From positions 1 through 64,000 of the forward strand of contig NZ_JACHVA010000118.1 in assembly GCF_014230055.1 (NCBI RefSeq): a stretch of 64,000 nt of DNA, given 5' to 3'. This document shows, piece after piece, positions 1 to 9,900 of this stretch. Below the pieces are notes generated by a model. That model was not told where the DNA came from. It did no database searches and was given only the letters and a program-made list of their open reading frames with translations. Source of the stretch: Puniceicoccus vermicola (GTDB lineage: Bacteria > Verrucomicrobiota > Verrucomicrobiia > Opitutales > Puniceicoccaceae). Within the stretch, counting starts at the first letter, position 1, and every line of letters begins with the position of its first letter. The position numbers were made by a program, and so were the translations under genes.

Positions 1-173
1 AGCCCTGCGGATGGCCGTTGCCGCCGGGCGCGGGGTGCCGTTATGTTTTGGAGCATCGGAATCCGATGCGGAAGCTAACCCTCGGGCAAAGCGACAAAGG
101 AGCGCGCAAGGGCGAAGCCCTGGAGGGAACATTGCCGCGACACCGGGGAGTCTCCGAATCGAAGACAACGGAG

Positions 174-388
174 CCCCCCGAATCACCCCCTGCCTTCCCC
201 GGCCCGGCCCCACTTCCGTCCGCAACTCGCACAACCCCACTTTATGTCAAAACCCGCCCCTTCCGAACGAAGCCTGCGAGTTCCAGGAAGGATAATGGCG
301 GGATTGGACATAAAGTTGTTGTGCGAAAGACGCGGACCCTCCCCAATCCAAAGGGCCGGACGGGGAAGGCAGGGGGTGATTCGGGGGG
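174..388. repeat. Large imperfect palindrome (about 215 bp)
   Basis: The outer arms 174-201 and 361-388 are a perfect 28-bp inverted repeat. Nested inside are further matching arms: 228-235 with 318-325 (8 bp), 239-258 with 297-316 (20 bp, two mismatches) and 259-264 with 286-291. The whole interval can therefore fold into one long hairpin. A separate small hairpin lies at 53-69 (7-bp arms, 3-nt loop). The structure resembles a non-autonomous palindromic insertion or an intergenic repeat element. The base composition is much richer in G and C than the AT-rich gene 3' of it. Bases 1-173 hold no gene I can support. Confidence 0.8.
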
Positions 389-923
389 CGGTCGAAACGC
401 GCCGATTCGTATCCGTTGGCCGGGGACGCGGGAGTTCTCGGAGTGTGAGGGGAGGGATTTGTCGAAGATCAAGACTTGACGTGTTTCTGGTATCCCCTCC
501 GTCTGGACGCCCCGAATCGCTAAACCTGCCAACCCATCGGGGGAAATAATGGCAAAAACTGCTTCTTCCAGCACCTACACATCTACCATCCTCAAGTCTG
601 ATGACCCAATATGGTTCTAACCCTGTAAAAGCACCTACTGCAATAGATCTTGGATGAGAAAATACGATTGAAATCGCTCCAAGAAAACCACGCCTTTCAA
701 AAAAAACTACATCCGAATCCCGAATGAATACACTGCAAAAGGGTATCCACGACTTAATCAAATAGCCATTTCCCTTATCGAAGATCCTACACACCCAAAA
801 ATATCGACCAAGGTACACGGAAAACATAAAAGCTATCACTATCAGCCATACAAAAATTTCTAGTCTGAAAATCATAAAATCTATCTTTCTGATCTCATCA
901 ATGACCTTACAAAAGAAAATCAA
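183..923 (-). CDS. Putative small membrane protein downstream of RHS gene, 3' end fused to palindromic repeat
   Basis: I do not recognise the family. The first ~130 residues look like a real protein: a membrane segment at about residues 20-45, then a hydrophobic/aromatic stretch with a GLEPYWVIRLEDG motif. The last ~100 residues are low-complexity, rich in Arg, Pro and Gly, and are encoded by the palindrome at 174-388 and its flank. The native C-terminus was therefore probably replaced by an inserted repeat. The frame can start at TTG 923 (11 nt after the RHS stop) or ATG 875; neither has a good ribosome site. Its position right after an RHS gene makes an immunity or accessory role possible, but that is inference from position only. 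Confidence 0.4.
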   Translation of the reverse strand: MIFFCKVIDEIRKIDFMIFRLEIFVWLIVIAFMFSVYLGRYFWVCRIFDKGNGYLIKSWIPFCSVFIRDSDVVFFERRGFLGAISIVFSHPRSIAVGAFTGLEPYWVIRLEDGRCVGAGRSSFCHYFPRWVGRFSDSGRPDGGDTRNTSSLDLRQIPPLTLRELPRPRPTDTNRRVSTAPRITPCLPRPALWIGEGPRLSHNNFMSNPAIILPGTRRLRSEGAGFDIKWGCASCGRKWGRAGEGRG

Positions 924-934
924 CCTACGATGTC

Positions 935-3900
935 TCAGTCACCGGTAGAATACACTTCTTCACTAGTATAATTATGGATATTCGCTCCCGCCGCCCAAAC
1001 GCTGGGCATGAAAATACCGCCGGAAACACTGCGAATGCTACCATCATCACTTCTCCCGAACTCGAAAGAACCACTAAATGCACCGTAACCGACATTGCCT
1101 GAAGATATATTGTTAATGGTTTTAAACTCTCCCACTGACCGAGAATTCGAGATAAATGGACCGTCTAGCCCCGCGCCCGAATACGCTCCAAAATGAGCAT
1201 CATTCTTATCTCCGACAACTCCCGGCATTCCAAGGTTTCCGCCGCCAGTGACAACTATATTTAGCCCGTCTTTCCCGAACATACCAACATACACTGTGAT
1301 ATCTCCGCTTGCCATCGGGGCGGGAGCAACTATGAGTGGAGATAATCCCGTTTCGACAGTAAAAGCTATTCCGGTCGAATGATAAAGAAACGGGCTCATA
1401 TCGTTCATTTGAAAAGGACTCCCGGTAAAATTATCCCGAACACCCGACATTTCACCGGTTATATCATTGACCTCATCCGGGCGAAACCTGGCCATCCCCG
1501 TAGAAGAGGAAACTATATCTCGATACTCCGCTGGAACCCCGTTCCACTTCTTATCTTCCACACGTCGAGCAGAATCATCAAGCACATCTTTTGCTGAGTG
1601 AAAAACTGTTCCGTCGTCATGCTGATACTCGACTCCGTCTTCAGTTTCCTTGCGGGAGTAGTAGTGACCATTTACGTCATGGCCAACAAGATTTCCCTCA
1701 TCGTCATAGCGATGTTGGACACTTAACCCCAGCGGATCGAAGAACGTCCACGGATTCTGAACGACGTAAGTATAAACATTTGGGCCGTCGATAAATCCAA
1801 GCGGATCGCGCGTGATAAAGGTGCCGGTATCCAAATCGCGGTAGCGGAAGCCTTCGTTGAGAAGACCCGTCGGATCTTCGTCTTTGGTATTGGCCTGTTG
1901 CGGATCGGGGTTGGTGCCCCACTCTTCCGAAGTCGGGGTGTCGCCGTGTTTGCCGAAGGCTTCGTAGGCAGCCTGGTAAGTCAAAGAACCGGAGGCGTCG
2001 GTGGCCGCGACCACGTCCCCTCGCGAGTTGTAGTGTTTGAAGGAAGGCGTGCCGGAACGTAAGCTGTAAAGGAGTCCACCAATCCCCCCACCGTAGTCGG
2101 AACCGCGGATATACTCGACATCGGGAGTCGCGCTGACGACGTCGATATGCTCCTGGACAGAAAGGCCGTGCGAGAAGGAGACGATGTGCAACTCCCGGCC
2201 TGTGATCGCACTTTCGTCGCGAACGACGCGGCGAGTGCGGTGGTCGTATTCATAATTGTAAGTTCCGGTGTCGCTATCTCCAGTCTGGTAAACGAGAGAA
2301 AGAAGGCGGTTCTCGTAGTCATAATGGTAAGTATCGATATTTCCGCCTTCAGTCCTAGTTCTACGGTTGCCGTTGGCATCGTAGGTATACGTCACCTCGC
2401 TCTGATCCGGCAGAATCGTGCGGACAAGCTGATTGCTGTTGCCTCCGCTGACGGCAGACCCGTCGCCGTATTCATACGTGGTCACCTCTTCAGGGTCGGA
2501 CCCTTCCGTAAGACCCTTGCGTATGCGGTTGTTGGCGTCGTCGTAATCGTAGTCGGTGAGGGTGGTGATCCCACCGGAGAGAATCGTTTCCGTGTCGAGG
2601 CGATAGGTGTGATCGTAAGCATTGCGCACCTCGCGGTAGGTAAGCTGACCGCCCGGATAGGCCTCCTGGATTTCGCAGAGGTTCCCCACTCCGTCGTGAG
2701 CGTAGGTGTAGGAGGAGAAAGGATCCGTCGCCCCCGGGGCCGTCTTGGTCGAGGTTTTCTTGCGACCGAGAAGGTCGTAGACGCTCTCGACGGTGACTCC
2801 GTTCGCAAGTTCCTTGCGGGTGACGTTGCCGTCTTCGTCGTAAAAATATTCGGTCGCGCGACCGCCTTCAGTCATCGTCTTGAGGCGGTTCAGATCGTCG
2901 TAGGTGGAAATGATCTGACGGCTAGTGAGTCCGTAAGTGACCTCCAAGGTATTCCCCGCTTTATCGTACTTGTAACCGTGGGTCACTCCAGCCGAGGTTT
3001 CCTCCGTGACACGATTCAGGAAGTCGAATTCATTCACGACTTCACGGTGCGTGGCCGGGTCATACGGGTAGGAAATCGAGAGGATGTTGCCGTTATTATC
3101 GTATTCGTAATGACGATTATCGACGGAACGACCGACGTTCGAAACGTCTTCTAGACGATGAAGATCATCGTAGAAATAGTTGGTGACCTGCCCCTTCTCG
3201 TCGGTCCGAGAGGTCATGACGACCTCGTCGAAGTTCACCGTCTTCGTTCTCTGCAGCTCCGAGCCGAAATCCCAGATGGTCCGTGTGTTACGCCCCATGC
3301 CGTCGTAGCGGAAGGCGGTGAGAGCGCCCTCGCCGTCTTCGACGAGAATGCGGTTGCCCGCGTCGTCGTAGAGGTAGGAGACCACGATATCCCCAGGGGA
3401 GGGCGCACCCTCCGTGGTCGAGGGGTCGCCGTCGTCCGGGTTGGTCGCGGAGGCGGTCATCCGGTTCAGGGCATCGTAGAAATTTACGGTTCGGCTTCCG
3501 TTCGAGTCTGTGACGCGGACTGGGTTTCCATTCCCGTCATACTCGGTCTCGGTCTGCAGCACTTCTGAGGAAACGGTTCCCGTATCGGAATTAAAGACGG
3601 GCACAGCCGAGGTCGTGGCGAGATAGGGGCGATTGGCGTGATCGTAATCCGTCGTAGTCACCAACCCCAGCGGATCCTGCTTCAGGATAACGTTCCCCAC
3701 CCCGTCGTAGGAAAATACGGTAACGGGGTTCTTGGATAGGCCGTCCTTGTCGAGAAAAGCCGGTGCCGTCTCGCTGATTTTGCGATTGCGGGCATCATGA
3801 TTGTAGATCCAAACCTTGCCGCGCGGGTTGATGCTCTGATGAACATTGCCGGCATCGTCGTAGATCGTTTCCGTCATGGGTGAGGTAGCCGCCGAGACGA

Positions 3901-6900
3901 GGCCGGTGTCGGGGTCGGGCTGCCACACTTTGACCGGTCGGCCCGCCGCATCGTAGTCGCTCTCGGTGCGTGCGCCCCGCGGATCGATGGTCCTCCAGAC
4001 GAGGCCGGTGCTGGAGTAAAGAGTTTCGGTCACGATTTGATCGGCACTGCCGACGGCATCGCGAGATTCGACCACCCTGCCCAAACCGTCGCGGAACGAT
4101 TTTGAAACCTTGCCGATCGGATCCGTGATCGTGATTACCAGCGCTTCTTTCCCATTCAGAATGTTTCCGTATTCGGTTGTCGTCTCCGCAAATTGGCCGG
4201 GCTCGTATTCAATGCGATTCTCCACCTCACGATAGTCCGCATCGTAGAAGAAATCGCTGGTGAGAGTCCAAGTTCCCGAGATTCCCTGCACTGCGTCATG
4301 CTGGATGATTTGCGTGGGTTTGAAACCCTCGGAGTCGAAGGCACTGACACCCGGATTACGCTCCGTTTGGTAGAGATATTCGGTATGAGTCTTATCCGCA
4401 TCCGAGTAGACCGAACTCCCAGACTCTACGCCATCCTCATCGGCGTCGCCGAGAGAGAAGTTGGAATAAGTGTGGCGCACCCGTTGGATTGCGTCGTAAA
4501 AATGCCGGGTGATGACATCCCGCGGGTCCTTCGTGCTCGTAAGAGAGTTGACCTGATTGTAGGTGAACTCGGTGACGAGGTCTTGGGCGGTTGCGGTGCC
4601 GCGGTTACCGATTTCCAAAATCTGCGGCTCTGAGATTGACGGAAGCGTTGGCAATCCTGAATCGTCCATGTCGCGAATCGTTTTCACGCGGCGGGACAAT
4701 TCGTCGTATTCATGAAAAGTGTAACGACCCTCTTCGTCGACCTCACAGACGAGATTGCCTCTGGGGTCGTAAAGGCGACGCACCGATGTGACCTGAATAC
4801 CGTTTGAGGTGCCCGCAGCCGGAAAATCGGTGCGGATCAAGCGATTTAGAGAATCGTAATAGAAGTTGGTCGTATAGCTCCGGGAATCTTCGACACTTTC
4901 CCGGTTGTTATTCTGGTCGTAAGTGTACTCGGTGGAAAGATCCAACCCACCTGGATCGACAATCTTCAGGAGAACTCTTCCGTATTCGTCGGGAACAAAT
5001 TGGGTCACCAAATCCTCTTCCCAGGCCTTCCCGCTCCGGTTGGCAAAAGCCTCGGTTGCCTGGAAGGTCATGAAACCCGGAAAGGCAGGATTATCATAGG
5101 TGTAGCTTTCCCGGAGAAGAGGATTTGACTGACGGCCGGTAACGGTCTTATCGATCCGGCGCCCCAATGAATCAACCGTCCACTCCGTTGTTGTTCCGAA
5201 GACATCAACCACCTGCGACATCACTCGGTAATTTCCGTATTGATAGGTCTCGACACGACCCAACGCATCGGTCTTGCGAGTGGGGTCCGCCCAAGTCGTC
5301 ATAAATGTCGGTTCCGATTCGAGCACCGGCACAATATGCTCGGGATCCAGCGCGTCCTCATAATCCCAAGTCGTGGTGTTCCCCGAAAAATCCGTCATGC
5401 TTCTCAGACTCAGACCGGAGGGCAGGTCGAAGACAAAAGACTCGGTCCCCAGCTCATCCGGATGGGTAATCGTCATCTCAGTGTAATAGACCATCCATTC
5501 GAGCGAGACCGCACTGCCGACCGAATCGTCGTCGACAACTTCCCCGTGAACTCCCTCGAAAGCGTAGGTGGTTTCGTTATCGAGAACATCGGTGACGACT
5601 GTGCCCGAAGTGGCTTCGAACTCGCGACCAAACTTAACCAGTGTATCCTCAGTTTTCGAGAAAGTGCTTGTGCCAATTCCACCCGGGAGAACCACCGAAG
5701 AAACGTGGCGGGGAAGACCGTATTGCTTCTTGTAAGAGCCGGATCCGCTGCCCCCCTGTGTCGGCCCGGAATTCAGGATAGCCGCTGCTGCATCGTAGAT
5801 GTCGGCCGGCATTGCCGTGCGCGGAATCAGAATCCCTGTTATCCCTCCACCACCGGAATAATATTCCTTCGTGCGGTCAAAATCGTAATTGAAGGTATAG
5901 GTATTCGCGTTTTTGTCGGTTACCGTCTTCAGGTTGGCATGGTAGTGCCAAGTCGTACGCGAATCTGTATACTCCCGGTCAGAGGCGACTTCATAGGTAT
6001 ACGAGCGAGAGGTCCCATCTGGGAAGTGAACTTCATCAAGTGTCGGATATTCATAGGAGAGAGAGTCACTATCAACCGGATCACTCGTTGAACCGGAAAT
6101 CGAATTCGTCAGGGTATAATCAAATGAAATGACATTTCCCCGGGGGTCAGCGATCGATTCAACTCGGCGAGCATCCTCACTTCGGTTGATATGAATATCC
6201 TGAAAATCACCGGAAGAATCTGTCCGATCCAAAATCCGAATTCTTTCTGGGATCAATGAGACTCCGGAAGTGCCGTAGTCATACTTAATCTGGTTTTCAT
6301 AACGGTCTTTGGCCACATCAAGACGCCAGTAAGTGTGCCGGCGAACCTTATAGCTACCTCCGACTCGGTCCGTCGTATACATAAACCATGCATCCGACTT
6401 CAGGTATCTCACCTCCGTGCCAAATTTCTTGATCAGGGTGAATTCCTCGCCATCTTCGGAAATTTTGAGTTGGTTCAAGTAGGTTTTCCGATCGACCCGG
6501 GAAGACGGCCAAGGAAAGAATGTCTCCATGTCTGGGGTTCCGAAACGCTGGGAACGTCCGTTTTCATCGATGACATTGACCGTGGTGGGGTCGTCGGTGT
6601 TGTCCCCGAGGACCTCAACCACTTCCACGTAGGCACAGAGATTCGAGTTCCACCCCACCCCAAAGGGGAGCGTCAATTGTTCATGAGGACGCAATCCGGA
6701 ACGGTTCGACCAACTGGTCTCACGAGAAGATGCGTTAACCTGTAAGACAAAGTCACTGGCACCGACAGGCACATAGACTAAAGAGGTATCGTGATGGAGA
6801 GAGAGATCGAACGCATCCACATAGGTTTCTTCTTCGGCGGAATCTGACTCGTCCTCCTCCTCAGGTTTTTCGTCGGAGAGCGGGCGGCCATTCAGTGCAA

Positions 6901-9900
6901 CCTTACGGTAGCGAGGGCCAACCGCGTCTCCCCCGGAATAACTTTCGGAATAGCCGATCCCACCAATCGGAACCAAGTAGGCTTTCGATTGGGACCAGCC
7001 AAAGCTGTCGTCGACCGTTCCCAAAAGACCGTCCATATCGACAAGGACAAACCCGGTAGGATCAACAGTTGCGGTGTAATCGTAATCCGGCTCATCGGCA
7101 TTGGTTCCTTCATGGTGTAGAGAAACCTCGTAATATCGGTCGCTGCGAAGGTTTAGATCGTAATCCGAAACGATTCCAAACCCATCGCTAGTAGCATGGA
7201 ACTCTCCGATCTGAAGCCGCCACCGTTCCGAATGAGACCCCGAATGATCTCCGATTTCTCCTTCGATCGAGTATCGAGATGGACTCGCACCATAGCCGCC
7301 TCCGAGATCACCAATCGGTTCGGCATTGGCATCATCTAGATCCGGGCCGTAAAAATCTGAAGGGACGAACGGTTTTTCGCTATAGTCCCGTGGATTCGAT
7401 CCCAGACCCATTTCTATTCCATCAGAGACTCCATCCCCGTCGGTATCCCAAAGATCCGGATTGGTGCCATAATTGGACTCCTCAAAGTCCGACAATCCAT
7501 CTCCATCGAAATCGAGATGGATATTATTCTCGGGAACCAGTGGATCCAAATGAGCGCTATAATGTTCGAATCCATCGGGAAGGAGATCTCCGTCTGTATC
7601 GAAGTAATAGGGATCGGTGCCGATGGAAATTTCCAAGAGATCAATTAATCCGTCGTCGTCGGAATCCAGATATTCATTCAGATCGCCGGAGCCATGTACT
7701 GGCGAACTATTTGGATCCCTCGGGTCCGTCCCCGCTTGGTATTCCTCGCCATTCGAGAATCCATCGTTGTCGAAATCTCCGTTCCGACCTTTCGCGGTGT
7801 TGACGACCTTATCGTTATAGAAATCGAATCCGTTCTGATAGGCCCAAATTGCGGAAGGATTATCGGAAAATACATCAGATTGATCAAACGTGAAGGGAGA
7901 CGTAATCCAACCAGCCCCTTCGACCTGACCGTTCGCACCACCGCTCCTGTAAAGCGTAGAGACGGCGTTGTGAGGAGAGAACAGGGACAATTTCCCGTCG
8001 TATACGGTGTACCAGCTCACACTGTAGTCTGGAGAGATCTTATCGTCAGAAACGACCCATCCTCGACCGGCATCTACCTGGTGATTGGGGATAAGTGATT
8101 CCGTTCTATAAGTGTAAGTGGTTGCGCCCACATAAGCTGGACCATAATATATCGTCTGCGAGGGGACAAAATAGTCCGGCTCCATCCTATTTACTCCAGT
8201 AATCCACCCCTTTCCGACTCGTTCTCCCCCCGAAGGAGAGTTAGAGAAAATAAGTTCGGTCGGTGAATCCAGTGGAGACGAATAAATATCCCGTGAAGGA
8301 ATACTTAGATCAGCATGAATCGTATTCGTTCCTGTCACCCAGCCCTTGCCAACGGGCCAGAAGGGAAATTCCTGAGTTGTGAAAATAAAGACCTCATCGT
8401 GTGGAGCGCTCGATCCGAGAGCACTGTAATAGAGCTCTTGTGAGGCTACAGAATAATCAGGGACAAATTCTGACTCTGAAACAGCCCATCCGCGGCCAAC
8501 GGGTTTTCGTGGAATTGATACTTCGATCAGTCTACCGAACCTATATCCGCCGCCTGGCTTAACTCCGTAGTAAACATCGTAAGAAGTCCCAGCCGGAGGA
8601 TCTACATTTACAGGACTTGTGATGGGGCCGGAGGCAAGTGGCCGACTACCGGGGTTGTTCGGATCGGTATTATAGACAACTAGCTCCATCCGATCGTTAA
8701 ATCCATCGCTATCGGAATCTTTGAGAAGAGGGTTGGTCCCGAATAGATCCACTTCGCTTCCGTCGAACAAACCATCACCGTCCGAATCCATAATGAGAGT
8801 CTGTGTTCCTACTTCGATTTCCCGTCCATCCGACAATCCATCATTGTCAGAATCGATATCCGTTGGATTCGTTCCATTTTGGAATTCGAGCAAATTACTG
8901 AGACCATCTCCATCTTTGTCCAAATCCCCATCGTCTACGCCTACATTTAGACCATGGAATATCTCCCATTCATCGGGCATTCCATCGGGTTCGGAATCAG
9001 ACGTCGAGGTTGGGTCTGTCCCGTACTCATATTCAAGCCGGTTTGAGAGGGAATCCCCATCGTAATCATCTTCACCATTCTGAGAAAGGTCCCCGAAATG
9101 GAGAATTTCCCAAGAATCTCCCATGCCATCAAAGTCACGTTCGGCAGAAGGAAAGATCGCAATGCCATCAATCCAGGAATTTTCTTCGGAAGTCTCAATA
9201 AGACGGAGTTTTTTGAACTCAGCCGCTGGAGATGCAAATGCAACATCCTCAACTAAAACCGCCTCGTTCAGCCAAATTGAATACGTTTCTCCGGAATAAT
9301 CCATTTCCATCGAGACCTTTTGCCATTTTTCGAAATCGATTGCCCCATGAGTTGATGGCGTCCAATTCTCTGTGCTGCCGTCATAATACGTTAAAATTCC
9401 GTCTTGATTGAAAAAGAAAGCCGAAGTCGTGTCGGAAGTGATCTCAGGACCATTCCCTGATATTCCTTGAGGCTTGAGGACCATTCGAACGGTAACAATA
9501 TTCTCGAATGGAGCCATAAAGTGATTCTCCGCGACAACTGTTCCCTCTGCGGATCCCGCGAGCCCTAGACTTTGAGCACCTTCAAACGCCTCTTGCCTTC
9601 CTGGCACAGCGGTCCCAGTCCCAAGAGGAAGTACCCATTGATTCTGACCATCAAGGTTCGTTCCGTTTGGATACCTCTCAAAACCGTCAAAATAGGGAAG
9701 AACCGAGGCTTCCGGAGAGTTAGGATCCAGTTCTAAGCGATACTCTTCAACCGCAATCCAATGATCACCATCACTATCAAGATCCGCATCCGACGGATCA
9801 TCCGGATCCAGTCCAAATTGCCGTTCCCACATGGAATCCATCCCGTCTCCGTCATCATCTAAGCCTAGCGGCTCCTCCGTCGAAATCGAAACGGCATCGA

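Noticed and set aside
2147-3154. Plus-strand frame of 335 codons opposite the RHS gene
   Set aside because: It is the antisense of YD-repeat coding sequence, has no start context or domain, and arises from the regular codon pattern of the repeat.
5240-6091. Plus-strand frame of 283 codons inside the RHS gene
   Set aside because: Antisense shadow with no recognisable features.
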